Assembly: GCF_024228675.1 (NCBI RefSeq)
Contig: NZ_CP100461.1
Location: forward strand, 310,001-374,000
Origin: Salinigranum marinum
GTDB lineage: Archaea > Halobacteriota > Halobacteria > Halobacteriales > Haloferacaceae
Direction: 5' to 3'
DNA length: 64,000 bases
Numbering within the stretch: the stretch's first letter is position 1; each line of letters begins with the position of its first letter. The position numbers were made by a program, and so were the translations under genes. The notes under the pieces are model-generated. The model was not told the origin of the DNA and did no database searches. It saw only the letters and a program-made list of their open reading frames with translations. Below, in pieces: positions 53,672 through 62,286 of the stretch.

Positions 53672-54188
53672 ACCAGTCGTCCGAGCCGTTGAGGTGATGG
53701 AAGCAATCGGCGCCGACGTGCCAAACGAGTACACGCTGGGTGACGTGGACGACCTCGCTTATCCGGTGAAGTATGACGATCTCAAGCTCACGATTGGAGA
53801 CAAGGTCGTCTACGACGACTTGATGCGGGTGTACGAAACAACGCCCGTATTCCATCCGGAAGATCAAGCAGAATACGAAGGCGATCAGTTTGATCTCAAC
53901 AGCCTCGGCGTCGGGTACGGTACCGACGTGGCCGGGTACGATCCCGATACGTTCCCGTTCCTGCTGATGGTCACTCTTGAGAAGTACGTCGGCGCGAAAG
54001 TGCTGTACGTAGTGAGCCGTGACGGAACTATCGCCTGTCTGGACTCGCCGAGTGTAGATGTAGTCGAAGACGGTATCAACGAGATCATTGAGAGCATTCA
54101 TCGGACGAAGCCAGAGGGACCAACGTTTATTGACGACGCTAAGTTGCCTGTCGCGGAGGCCACTGTCGAATCAATCACCGATTTGTAG
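53661..54188 (+). CDS. Unknown 175-aa protein, second gene of the operon
   Basis: Starts MTGEPVVRAVEVMEAIGADV, overlapping the previous gene by 11 bp. The fold looks alpha/beta, with VKYDDLKLTIGDKVVYDDLM, FPFLLMVTLEKYVGAKVLYV and VVEDGINEIIESIHRTKPEG. There are no cysteines beyond one, no nuclease motif, and no membrane helix. It may be an immunity- or adaptor-type protein, but this is speculation. Confidence 0.65.
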   Translation: MTGEPVVRAVEVMEAIGADVPNEYTLGDVDDLAYPVKYDDLKLTIGDKVVYDDLMRVYETTPVFHPEDQAEYEGDQFDLNSLGVGYGTDVAGYDPDTFPFLLMVTLEKYVGAKVLYVVSRDGTIACLDSPSVDVVEDGINEIIESIHRTKPEGPTFIDDAKLPVAEATVESITDL

Positions 54189-54195
54189 TTCACCA

Positions 54196-54882
54196 ATGAC
54201 CGACGTTCACCTCCCTGAAGAGGACGACGCGCGGCGTAGACTGGCAAAGAAGCTGGCGTCGCAGTCCGATGACCGCCCCGAGAGTATCACGGATGAGGAG
54301 ATGTCGCAGCTCGTTGCGTTGTTACGTGTGTCAGATGTGGACACTCGCGTGCAAGCTGCCGAAGCCCTCCAACACCTGTATGACCGTCCTGCACTCTTTG
54401 AACCGGTGATTGCGGAGCTTGTCGAGATCGGGGATACCTACCCTGAAAACGTCGACAGCATCCCTGCTCCAGAGTCGATGATGAGTTCGCCGGAGCTCCG
54501 CACCGTCATCTATATCGCCGACTCGCTAGCACGGGTTGCACAACGGGATCCGTCACTGTTCGTCCCGGTCGCCGATCAAATCGCTGATGCAGTCGCATCT
54601 GATGACCGGACACCCAAGTACTACGTCTTCATTCTCGGGCTGATCCACGACGACGCTCCGGAGGCCGTTCCCGAAGCGATGGTGAAAGATGAACTCTGTT
54701 CGTTGCTTGACCGGGGGCATGGGTTCGGCTATCCATCATGGGCGGCAGACGCACTCCGTCGCCTTGGGGATCCGGCCGTCCTCCCTGAACTAGAGGCAAA
54801 CTATCCCGAAAACCCATCTGACGAGACCATACAGGAGGCATTCGATGAGGCGATTGCCGAGCTAAAAGCTCAACACCAGTAG
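54196..54882 (+). CDS. Helical-repeat (HEAT-like) protein, third gene of the operon
   Basis: 228 aa from MTDVHLPEEDDARRRLAKKL. Paired helices repeat: MSQLVALLRVSDVDTRVQAA, EALQHLYDRPALFEPVIAEL, TVIYIADSLARVAQRDPSLF and PSWAADALRRLGDPAVLPEL. The spacing suits HEAT or Armadillo repeats, which serve as protein-binding scaffolds. No catalytic motif is seen. It follows the 175-aa gene by 7 bp. Confidence 0.7.
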   Translation: MTDVHLPEEDDARRRLAKKLASQSDDRPESITDEEMSQLVALLRVSDVDTRVQAAEALQHLYDRPALFEPVIAELVEIGDTYPENVDSIPAPESMMSSPELRTVIYIADSLARVAQRDPSLFVPVADQIADAVASDDRTPKYYVFILGLIHDDAPEAVPEAMVKDELCSLLDRGHGFGYPSWAADALRRLGDPAVLPELEANYPENPSDETIQEAFDEAIAELKAQHQ

Positions 54883-54959
54883 CTTCGCACCGCATTCATC
54901 GCCGATTTCGATCTCTGAGAGATTTAAATTCGGATTCTGATCACTGCGCATCGGTTGCA

Positions 54960-55093
54960 AGATACACACTCTGTATGTGTCACGCACTTCCGGTCATCGA
55001 GGTGGAGAGTGGGAGTCTCACGTGCAGTTATTATCCCAACTCAGCGGCGCGGTGCCGTGGGATTCCCGCGTCTTCAGGCGCGGGAGGATGTCA
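54960..55093 (+). mobile_element. IS200/IS605 right-end relic with TnpB C-terminal remnant
   Basis: Plus-strand ALPVIEVESGSLT resembles the TnpB C-terminal stretch (compare KRVVETGSPTL in the intact TnpB). About 65 bp later comes the hairpin cccgcg-tcttcagg-cgcggg (55065-55070 with 55079-55084) followed by aggatgtca (55085-55093). Hairpin-plus-GGATGTCA is a right-end signature that I know from haloarchaeal IS200/IS605 elements, also part of their omega RNA. The rest of the element is gone. Confidence 0.6.
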
Positions 55094-55118
55094 AGAGTCG
55101 AGCCGTTGCAATACCGAT

Positions 55119-55721
55119 ATGAGCGGAGATTCGTTGCGCCACGGCGAACTCGTCGTGGAGCGCTCGGCAAACGAACTCGACGAGGTCGCGATCGCGTTCT
55201 CGAGGACGTTGTCCGATCTCGACGTCAAACACGTGTTCATTGCGGGATAGCTCGCGGTATTGACGGGTCGTGCTCGCGCTACCGACGACATCGACGTCCT
55301 CATCGAACGGCTCTCGGAAGAACACGTCGAGCAGCTCGTCGTGACGCTGGATGAATAGGGCTACTGGGGGCCTGCGATGCCACCCGACTCGATGGACGGA
55401 AACCTCTCTTCGGGAACGTACATCTGGGTTGCTCCCGTCGATCAGATGACGCCACACCTAGAGGTGAAATTCCCCGCCGGCGAGTTCGACCGCGCTTCAC
55501 TATCGAACGCTATTGATGCTCACATCGCAGGAGCGACGATTCCGGCCGGGGCGCTCGAACTCCAAATCGCGTACAAGCTCTACTTGCGGGGACAGCAGGA
55601 CTTCGAAGACGCGGCGCAGCTGTATCTGCTCTTCCGGGAAACAGTTAGCATCGACCAACTCGAAGGCTGGATTGGACAGTTGGGAGTCGACGAGGAGTAT
55701 GAGCGACTCAAATCGATCTGA
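55119..55721 (+). pseudogene. Nucleotidyltransferase (AbiEii/DUF6036-like), two in-frame amber codons
   Basis: One uninterrupted frame of ~200 codons apart from TAG at 55248-55250 and 55356-55358. It reads DELVVERSANELDEVAIAFS-like ELVVERSANELDEVAIAFSR, VKHVFIAG, then TAG, LAVLTGRARATDDIDVLIER, then LDE, TAG, GYWGPAMPPDSMDGN and PAGALELQIAYKLYLRGQQD. The D-D-I-D-V motif is the nucleotidyltransferase metal site. Relatives usually have a Tyr where the first TAG occurs (AGYLAI-like). The gene start is 26 bp after the IS relic. The intact small partner gene follows with overlap. Confidence 0.8.
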
Positions 55722-55962
55722 TCGACTAGCGGCGAAGCACGACCAGAACCGCCAAGAGCGCCTCGATGGAATCCGACAGTGGGTCGAATACATGCGAGAA
55801 CAGCCCCCAGAAGTATGGGGAAGTCAACAGAACGAACTCGTTAACTCACAACTCGAGAGTGCACGAGAGACGGCACTCCCCGCCGATCACGAACAGCGTG
55901 TCCGATCCGTTGCAGCAGCGATGTCGGATGCGGTATCGGACGACACGTCCGAGTCTCGATGA
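55699..55962 (+). CDS. Small partner protein of the nucleotidyltransferase gene
   Basis: 87 aa from MSDSNRSDRLAAKHDQNRQE, overlapping the last 23 bp of the broken nucleotidyltransferase gene. It is wholly helical and charged (RLDGIRQWVEYMREQPPEVW, ESARETALPADHEQRVRSVA). The two-gene layout suggests a toxin-antitoxin pair, with this as the small component. Direct family recognition is missing. Confidence 0.6.
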   Translation: MSDSNRSDRLAAKHDQNRQERLDGIRQWVEYMREQPPEVWGSQQNELVNSQLESARETALPADHEQRVRSVAAAMSDAVSDDTSESR

Positions 55963-56059
55963 GGGCTCCGTGCCTGCCCGAGTCAGTCGCGACGGAGTTC
56001 TTGGGTGGTGACCGTCGCGTCCGCAGGAAGAGACGGTGCCGTCGAGCGCGGCGTCCGCC

Positions 56060-56764
56060 TCACCGTTCGAGCCAGTCGAACAATCCCCGTCGCATCCGAC
56101 GTTCGGCGGCCTGCGAGAACCGATGGCCCTCGCCGCGGAACGTCTGCAGGAGCACGTCGGTGTCGAACGCGGCCGTCGCGTCGAGGCTGTCCGCGAGGGC
56201 CACCGCGTCGTCCGCTCGGCCGTGAAACAGCGCGACGGGGACGTCGAGCGCCTCCGTGACCCGGTCGAACGGGTACCGATCGAGGTCGTCGAAGAACCGG
56301 TGGTCGACGGCGTGTCCCGTGTCGTATCGGAACTCCCCTTCGCGTTCGACCACGGCGCGCGTGTCGTCGAACGCCCGGTTGTCCGTGACGGGGGCCCGGC
56401 CGGCGACGGCCCGCACGCGGTCGTCGTCGACGGCCGCGTGAAACGCCGTCTTCGCGCCGAAACTGGAGCCGAACAGGGCGTACGCGTCGGCGTCGAAGTA
56501 GTCGAGCACCGCACAGAGGTCTTCGATCCGCGACTCCAGCGTCTGGTCGACGAACGCGCCGTCGGACTCGCCACACCCCCTGAAGTCGAACCGGACCGCG
56601 TTGTACCCCTCCTCGACGGCCCGCTCGCACCGTTTCTCGTAGCTGCCCGACTTGTCGCTCACGAACCCGTGACAGCAGACGAACCAGTCGTCCGACGGGT
56701 GCGGGTGGTGGACTGCGGCGATCTCTTGGCCGTCTCCGAGCCCGATGGGGTGGCTGGTACTCAC
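56060..56764 (-). CDS. Alpha/beta hydrolase (serine aminopeptidase/esterase-like)
   Basis: 234 aa from the GTG at 56764 (STSHPIGLGDGQEIAAVHHP); the frame is open far upstream, but that is a shadow of the neighbouring galactosidase gene. FVCCHGFVSDKSGSYEKRCE is the oxyanion-hole HG motif. YALFGSSFGAKTAFHAAV near 100-117 holds the nucleophile elbow G-x-S-x-G with the Ser in GSSFG. DVPVALFHGRADDAVAL gives the acid and RGEGHRFSQAAERR the catalytic His. The substrate is unknown. Confidence 0.8.
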   Translation of the reverse strand: MSTSHPIGLGDGQEIAAVHHPHPSDDWFVCCHGFVSDKSGSYEKRCERAVEEGYNAVRFDFRGCGESDGAFVDQTLESRIEDLCAVLDYFDADAYALFGSSFGAKTAFHAAVDDDRVRAVAGRAPVTDNRAFDDTRAVVEREGEFRYDTGHAVDHRFFDDLDRYPFDRVTEALDVPVALFHGRADDAVALADSLDATAAFDTDVLLQTFRGEGHRFSQAAERRMRRGLFDWLER

Positions 56765-56835
56765 ACTCGGTCCGTTGCAGCCGTCGAGTGATGACGGTGC
56801 CGGCTGGCCGGTCGCCCCCGCGTGTGGCCGGTGCC

Positions 56836-58890
56836 CTACTCTGACGCTCGTCGCTCGGGGACGACCTCGATCGCCTCGATCGGCGTCCGGACCGCACACG
56901 CGTCGAACGCGCCGAGCCTCGCGTCGCCGACCGCAACCGACGGTTCGTCCGCGGTGACGACCCGATACCCCGTGCTCGTGAAGTTCGATACCCACGTCAG
57001 CTCGCCGCGCCGGTTGACCCGCACGCCGCGCGGGAGCCGATCGGTGGTCGCGACCCCGGCGCGCCCGAGCAGGTCGTCGACGAGCTCGGCGGCGAGCTCC
57101 GCGTCCGGCCACACCCCACAGTAGGTGGCCGTACCGTCGCCGACCGCGTTCCGCGCGACGGCCGGCACGCCCCCCGCGAGGCCGTCCGTGTGGGTCGCGA
57201 CGGCGTCTGCTCCGTGGAGATCGAGCCACTCGCCCCAGACGTGCCACTCTCGGGTGTCCTCGTCGTCGCCACCGCTCCCGAGCGCGTCGCTTTCGACCCG
57301 AACCTGGCGGTCGAACTCGGCCGGGAAGCTCTCGTGTTGGTCCACGCGGAGGCCGACGAGCTCGGCGAACGGACCCGGTGGCAGTTCGTCGGGGAGCTTG
57401 TTGTACGGGTCTTTCGCGCCCGATCGGGCACCGAGCAGGAGGTGGCCGCCCGCGTCGACGAACGCCCCGAGCCCGGCGGCGCGGTCGTCGTCCGCGAGGT
57501 GGAGCGTCGGCGCGACCACCGCGTCGTACCCCGAGAGGTCGGTGTCGGGGTGGACGACGTCGACCTGGACGCCGCGCTCGCGGAGCGCCCGGTAGTACGT
57601 CCGGAGGTGTTCCCAGTAGTCGAACGCGGTCGCGTGCGGCTGGGCGCTGATCGCCCACCAGTCGTCGTAGTCGTGCAGGAGCGCGACGGGGGCGTCGACG
57701 TGCGGGCGGTCGCCGCCGTCGAGCGCGGCGAGTTCCGTGGCGGCGGCCGTCGCGTCCGTGTAGCCCCTGTCGGGCGCGCCGTCCTGTTTGCGGAGCCCCG
57801 CGTGGTACTGTTCTTGCCCCTCGCGGCAGCGACGCCACCGGAAGTACAGGACGGCGTCGGCGCCGTGAGCCGTCGCGTGGTGGGCCCACAGCCGCATCGC
57901 ACCCGCACCGGGTTGCGGGCAGTCCGGCGGCCAGTTCACGTCGCCCGGTTGCTGTTCCATCACCCAGAAGGGGGCGTCGTTCGTCCCCCGGTAGAGGTCG
58001 TGGTTCAGCCCCACCTGGTCGGGGTCGCCCGCGCGGAGTTCGTCCATCGACGGCGTCCCTGCGCGGCGATCCTGGACGAAGCCAGTCGGGTACGAGTCCC
58101 ACGTGACCAGGTCGAGGTCGTCGCTCACCGCGTGGGCGTCGAGCGTCTCGAAGTCGCCCATGAAGTTGTGCGCGACGAACCACTCGTCGTCGTGTTCGCG
58201 GAGGAGGTCGGCGTGGAGGCGGTTGTAGTCGACGACGCTCTCGGTCGAGAACCGGGCGTACTCGAGCAGGTGCGAGGGGTGGTGCTCGGCGGGCGTCGGC
58301 CGCGGCGGGTCGACCGCCTCGAACGAGGGATACCGCTGGCTCCAGAACGTCGTCCCCCACGCCTCGTTGAGGTCGTCGACGGAGTCGTATCGGTCACGGA
58401 GCCACTCGGAGAAGGCGTCGGCGCAGTCGTCGCAGTAACACCGGACGGTCTCGTGACAGCCGAACTCGTTGTCGGTCTGCCAGCCGACGACCGCCTCCGT
58501 GTCCGAAAAGTGCGACGCCATCGCCTCGACGATCCGACGCGTCTCCTCCCGGTAGGCGGGGGAGTTGAAACAGTAGTGCCGTCGCGACCCGAACGCCCGC
58601 GGCGTCCCGTCGGGGTCGGCCTGCAGGATCTCGGGGCGCTCGTCGACGAGCCACTTCGGGGGGGTCGCCGTCGGCGTGCAGAGGACGACCGACAGTCCCT
58701 CGGCGGCGAGCACGTCGATGGCCTCGTCCAGCCAGTCGAAGTCGAACGCTCCGCGCTCGGGCTCGCAGACGGCCCACGAGAACTCGGCCAGGCGGACGTA
58801 CTCGATGCCCGCGTCGGCCATCTCCGCCGCGTCGGTCTCCCAGCGCTCCCGCGGCCAGTGCTCCGGGAAGTAACAGACCCCTATCGTCAT
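56836..58890 (-). CDS. bgaH: GH42 beta-galactosidase
   Basis: 684 aa from MTIGVCYFPEHWPRERWETD; the frame upstream to 59145 is not family-like and overlaps the next gene. AAEMADAGIEYVRLAEFSWA begins the TIM barrel. VGWQTDNEFGCHETVRCYCD near 140 holds the acid/base Glu in NE, and FWVMEQQPGDVNWPPDCPQP near 305 the nucleophile Glu in ME. The CYCDDC cluster is the GH42 zinc site. The trimerisation and C-terminal domains follow. It hydrolyses beta-D-galactosides, with its GH4 and Gfo/Idh neighbours also in sugar use. Length fits Haloferax BgaH (~660-670 aa). Confidence 0.92.
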   Translation of the reverse strand: MTIGVCYFPEHWPRERWETDAAEMADAGIEYVRLAEFSWAVCEPERGAFDFDWLDEAIDVLAAEGLSVVLCTPTATPPKWLVDERPEILQADPDGTPRAFGSRRHYCFNSPAYREETRRIVEAMASHFSDTEAVVGWQTDNEFGCHETVRCYCDDCADAFSEWLRDRYDSVDDLNEAWGTTFWSQRYPSFEAVDPPRPTPAEHHPSHLLEYARFSTESVVDYNRLHADLLREHDDEWFVAHNFMGDFETLDAHAVSDDLDLVTWDSYPTGFVQDRRAGTPSMDELRAGDPDQVGLNHDLYRGTNDAPFWVMEQQPGDVNWPPDCPQPGAGAMRLWAHHATAHGADAVLYFRWRRCREGQEQYHAGLRKQDGAPDRGYTDATAAATELAALDGGDRPHVDAPVALLHDYDDWWAISAQPHATAFDYWEHLRTYYRALRERGVQVDVVHPDTDLSGYDAVVAPTLHLADDDRAAGLGAFVDAGGHLLLGARSGAKDPYNKLPDELPPGPFAELVGLRVDQHESFPAEFDRQVRVESDALGSGGDDEDTREWHVWGEWLDLHGADAVATHTDGLAGGVPAVARNAVGDGTATYCGVWPDAELAAELVDDLLGRAGVATTDRLPRGVRVNRRGELTWVSNFTSTGYRVVTADEPSVAVGDARLGAFDACAVRTPIEAIEVVPERRASE

Positions 58891-58978
58891 GTCCCCGACT
58901 CGGAGTCGGGCGTGAAAAACGTTCCTCGCTCGTGACATACCCGTCACGTTTATCGCCGTCCGGTCAGCACCGCGAGGC

Positions 58979-60283
58979 ATGCCAACGGTCGCCCTCATCG
59001 GCGCAGGCAGTATGGTGTTCGCGCGGACGCTCGTCGGCGACATCCTCTCGTTTCCCGAACTCGCGGACAGCACCCTCCGCCTGATGGACGTCGACGAGGC
59101 GCGCCTCGACCGGACCGAGCGAGTCGCCCGCGCGATGGTGGCCAACGAGGGCCTCGACGCCGACGTCGTCGCGACGACCGACCGCCGTGAGGCCCTGGCC
59201 GACGCCGACTACGTGCTGAACATGATCAACGTCGGCGGGCGCGAACCGTTCGAGAACGAGATCCGGATCCCCCTCCGCTACGGCGTCGAGCAGGCCATCG
59301 GCGACACCATCGGACCGGGTGGGATCTTCCGGGCGCTCCGGACGATCCCCACGCTGCTTGACATCGCGGCCGACGTCGAGGAACTGTGTCCCGACGCGCT
59401 CTTTCTGAACTACACCAACCCGATGACGATCCTCTGCTGGACGCTGTTCGAGGCGACCGACGTCGAGACGGTCGGGCTCTGTCACTCGGTCCAGCACACC
59501 GTCGAGGCGGTGGCCGACTACCTCGACCTCCCCGCGGACGAGATCGACCACTGGGTCGCGGGCATCAACCACCTCGCGTGGCTCCTCGAACTCGAACACG
59601 AGGGCGAAGATCTCACGCCTCGTCTCCGGGCGGCCGCCGACGAGGAGGCGATCTACCGCCAGGACACGGTGCGGTTCGAGATGCTGAAGCACTTCGGCGC
59701 GTTCCCGACCGAATCGAGCCACCACCTGAGCGAGTACGTCCCCTACTTCCGGACCGATCCCGAGACCATCGAAGAGCTGACCGGCGAGCGGTACGCCGGC
59801 CGGATGGAGACCGCCTCGTACCTCCAGGGGTGGACCGAGCGCACGGCCGAGCGCGAGACGGCCCTCGACGACGACCTCGGCGACGTGGGCGTCGAGCGCT
59901 CCGAGGAGTACGCCTCGCGGCTCATCCACTCCATCGAGACCGACACCCCGCGGCGGTTCAACCTCAACGTGTCGAACGAGACCAACGCCATCGAGGGCTT
60001 CCCGACCGACGCCTGCGTCGAGGTGCCGTGTCTCGTCGACGGGAGCGGCGTCCACCCCTGCTCTGTCGGCGAACTCCCCGTCGAACTGGCCGCGTTCGAC
60101 CGACAGCACCTCGCGGTGTACGAACTCGTCGTCAGGGCCGCGCTCGACCACGACCGCGACGCGCTCCACCGGGCGATGAAGCTCGACCCGCTCACGGCGG
60201 CGGCCTGCACGCTCGACGAGATCCACGAACTGACCGAGGAGCTCCTCGCGGCGAACGACGCGTACCTCCCGAAGTTCGACTAA
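58979..60283 (+). CDS. GH4 alpha-glycosidase (alpha-galactosidase-like)
   Basis: 434 aa, starting MPTVALIGAGSMVFARTLVG. GAGSMVF at 8-14 binds NAD+, as GH4 enzymes use an oxidation-elimination mechanism with NAD and Mn2+. YTNPMTILCWTL near 145, VGLCHSVQHTVEAV (metal-binding Cys/His) and WVAGINHLAWLLEL near 195 are the family blocks. The CHS motif is typical of the alpha-glucosidase/galactosidase MelA branch. It is divergent from the GH42 gene, with 88 bp between starts. Confidence 0.9.
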   Translation: MPTVALIGAGSMVFARTLVGDILSFPELADSTLRLMDVDEARLDRTERVARAMVANEGLDADVVATTDRREALADADYVLNMINVGGREPFENEIRIPLRYGVEQAIGDTIGPGGIFRALRTIPTLLDIAADVEELCPDALFLNYTNPMTILCWTLFEATDVETVGLCHSVQHTVEAVADYLDLPADEIDHWVAGINHLAWLLELEHEGEDLTPRLRAAADEEAIYRQDTVRFEMLKHFGAFPTESSHHLSEYVPYFRTDPETIEELTGERYAGRMETASYLQGWTERTAERETALDDDLGDVGVERSEEYASRLIHSIETDTPRRFNLNVSNETNAIEGFPTDACVEVPCLVDGSGVHPCSVGELPVELAAFDRQHLAVYELVVRAALDHDRDALHRAMKLDPLTAAACTLDEIHELTEELLAANDAYLPKFD

Positions 60284-60942
60284 CGGTCGCCCGACGGCTC
60301 CGCCCGCGTCCGCCCGTCCGCGCGCGTCCAGTTCGGCTCGGGGTACGACTGCGACCCGCCGTGGGAGTTCCGCGCGAGGATCGTCGCGGTCGCCGAGACG
60401 CGGTCTCCTTCCGTCCCGTCGTCTTCGATCCGCTCCGTCGACGCCTCGTAGTGGAGGATCGTCAGGTCGAGACAGGCGTGGAGGAGTTCGTTCGCCCGGA
60501 ACCGGTTCCGCGACCCGCTCGGGCCGACCGTCGCCTCTGGCGAGCGGACGTGGTGCTGATAGAAGAGGACTCCACCCGGCTTCAGGGCGGCCTTGATGTC
60601 GTTCAGCCGATCCAGGGTCCGGAAGAAGCTAATCGTCACGAGATCGTACTCGCTTTCGGGGTAGTCGAACTCCCGCGCGTCGGCCCGCGTGAGCGAGAGG
60701 CGGTCGGCGACGCCGCGGTCGGCGGCGCGCTCGCGCGTGATACGGAGCCCCTCCGCCGACTGGTCGATCCCCTCGACCTCGTAGCCCGCGTCGGCGAGGA
60801 ACACCGCGTTCCGTCCCGTGCCGGTCGCGACGTCCAGCGCTCGCCCCGCGGGAAGCGTCTCGACGTACGCGCGGAGCACGGGTGACGGCTCCGGTGCCTG
60901 CGGGTAGTCGCCCTCGCGGAACCGCTCGTCCCAGGTCGTCAT
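60280..60942 (-). CDS. SAM-dependent methyltransferase (class I)
   Basis: 220 aa from MTTWDERFREGDYPQAPEPS. RALDVATGTGRNAVFLADAG near 38-57 is motif I (DxxxGxGxN), VEGIDQS motif II, LTRADAREFDYPESEYDLVT motif III/post, and LKPGGVLFYQHHV the strand-5 region. It resembles TehB-type or ubiE-like small methyltransferases, with an unknown acceptor. It ends convergently with the GH4 gene, overlapping by 4 bp. Confidence 0.82.
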   Translation of the reverse strand: MTTWDERFREGDYPQAPEPSPVLRAYVETLPAGRALDVATGTGRNAVFLADAGYEVEGIDQSAEGLRITRERAADRGVADRLSLTRADAREFDYPESEYDLVTISFFRTLDRLNDIKAALKPGGVLFYQHHVRSPEATVGPSGSRNRFRANELLHACLDLTILHYEASTERIEDDGTEGDRVSATATILARNSHGGSQSYPEPNWTRADGRTRAEPSGDR

Positions 60943-61041
60943 ATGTGTCGGTAGAGGCGAGCGGGTTTCAAACGTGGTGTGGCCGGCGACGACCACACCA
61001 CGTCCCGAGGCGGCCGGGACGTTCTCGGGGACGACCACTCG

Positions 61042-61581
61042 TCACCCGAGCAGGGCGGCGACGTCGCGGGCGAACCGCTCGACGGCGTCCCAGTCGGTGT
61101 ACTCGTAGTCCCGCGAGGTGTCGGTGTCACCTCCGTACTTCCGTGCGATCCGCTTCATTACGAACCGCGTGAGCAGGCCGTACTCGCTGTACTTGAGCGC
61201 CCCCGGGAAGACGGCCGTCACGTCGGGATCCCAGCCGGTGTCGTCGAGGAACTCGTCGAGGAGGCCGCGTGCGGTCTCACGCGCCGCTTCGGTCCCCTCG
61301 GCGACCGTGAGGCTCACCGAGAAGAACGCCGACGGGCGGTCGTCGAGCGACGAGACGTGCTCGCGGACGAACCGGGTGACGTACGCCTGGTGGGTGCCTA
61401 TGTGGATGGACGCGCCGACGACGACGGCGTCGAACGCGTCGACGGCGAACCCCGACGGGAGGTGTTGGGCGTGGAGGAGCGTCGCCTCGTGACCGGCGTC
61501 GGCGAGCGTGTCGGCGACCCGCTCGGCGATGATCGCCGTCTGTCCCTCGCTCGTCCCGTACACGACCGCGACGCGGGCCAT
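61042..61581 (-). CDS. Flavodoxin-domain protein (HemG-like protoporphyrinogen oxidase family)
   Basis: 179 aa from MARVAVVYGTSEGQTAIIAE; the longer frame to 61722 contains a DDSAPATP tandem repeat and is unlikely to be coding. YGTSEGQTA at 8-16 is the FMN phosphate loop, AVVVGASIHIGTHQAYVTRF the second FMN contact, and SLTVAEGTEAARETARGL plus FPGALKYSEYGLLTRFVMKR match the HemG/menaquinone-dependent branch. Archaeal members may serve other flavin reactions. Confidence 0.82.
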   Translation of the reverse strand: MARVAVVYGTSEGQTAIIAERVADTLADAGHEATLLHAQHLPSGFAVDAFDAVVVGASIHIGTHQAYVTRFVREHVSSLDDRPSAFFSVSLTVAEGTEAARETARGLLDEFLDDTGWDPDVTAVFPGALKYSEYGLLTRFVMKRIARKYGGDTDTSRDYEYTDWDAVERFARDVAALLG

Positions 61582-61773
61582 CAGCGCACACCCCCGTCCG
61601 AACCGGATCGGCCGGCCGGTGGGGTGCGTCGCGCGTGGCGTCGCTGGTGCGGAGTCGTCGTGGGGCGTCGCAGGTGCGGAGTCATCGCGTAGTCGTCCGT
61701 CGGCCAGCCGCATAATTGTCAATGAAAGAATACGAACACGTGCCCGGAGGGTCGGTCCGTCGCTCGGCTTCGG

Positions 61774-62286
61774 CTACCGAAACCACGAGAAGAAGCCGCC
61801 GTCGTCCGCTTCGAGCTCGGCGTCGATCTCCTCCTGCGTGAAGTCGAAGAAGCGGTCGTCGGGGAGGTCGACGTCGAGCACGTCGAGGTGGGTCGGCTCT
61901 CCTCGGTTGTCGAACGCCTTCCAGTTGCCCCAGCCGTAGGGTGCACCGACGATGACGTGGACCTCCCCCTGGCCGAACGTCGCGAGGTCGGCGTCGCTCG
62001 GCCGGAGCACGCCGTTGGGGTGGGAGTGGATCGAACCCACCGACTTGAGGTCGTTCGGCTTCATGTTCGTCTTCACTGTCGCGCTCACCGGGCTCGACTC
62101 CGTTCCCGGCACCACGAGCACGTCCGTGATCACCTGGCCCGAGCGGTCGAGTCCGAGCTTCGCCGCGTCCTCGGCCCGGAGGAAGCCCATGTACTCGTTC
62201 GGGTGGGTCTCCTCGCACGCCCCCAGCACGAACTCCATCGTCTCGCGGGCGATGCCGAGGAGTTCGCTCGATCGAAACAGGCGCAT
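61774..62286 (-). CDS. JAMM/MPN+ metalloprotease (SAMP-desampylase-like)
   Basis: 170 aa from MRLFRSSELLGIARETMEFV. The zinc signature is E in HPNEYMGFLRAE (residue ~31) plus SIHSHPNGVLRPSDADLATF near 87-106, i.e. H-S-H-P-x(7)-S-x-x-D. In Haloferax the HvJAMM1 type removes ubiquitin-like SAMP proteins from conjugates; this is a family-level assignment. It stands alone between a flavodoxin-like gene and a sugar dehydrogenase gene. Confidence 0.87.
   Translation of the reverse strand: MRLFRSSELLGIARETMEFVLGACEETHPNEYMGFLRAEDAAKLGLDRSGQVITDVLVVPGTESSPVSATVKTNMKPNDLKSVGSIHSHPNGVLRPSDADLATFGQGEVHVIVGAPYGWGNWKAFDNRGEPTHLDVLDVDLPDDRFFDFTQEEIDAELEADDGGFFSWFR

Noticed and set aside
13748-55721. Reassignment of TAG to an amino acid (for example pyrrolysine)
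   Set aside because: Many intact genes here, such as tnpB, the ArsR-like regulator and the aldo/keto reductase, end in TAG at the expected family length, so TAG works as a stop.
56764-58360. Minus-strand frame extending the alpha/beta hydrolase to 766 aa
   Set aside because: The upstream part is an Arg-rich shadow of the GH42 gene, which is read in another frame and has full family signatures.
57190-58935. 581-aa plus-strand ORF opposite the GH42 gene
   Set aside because: Val/Arg/Glu-rich antisense translation with no domain. High GC and codon bias leave the complementary frame open.
61584-61722. N-terminal extension of the flavodoxin-like gene
   Set aside because: It contains a tandem DDSAPATP repeat and precedes a perfect flavodoxin start (MARVAVVYGTSEGQ), so the downstream ATG is preferred.
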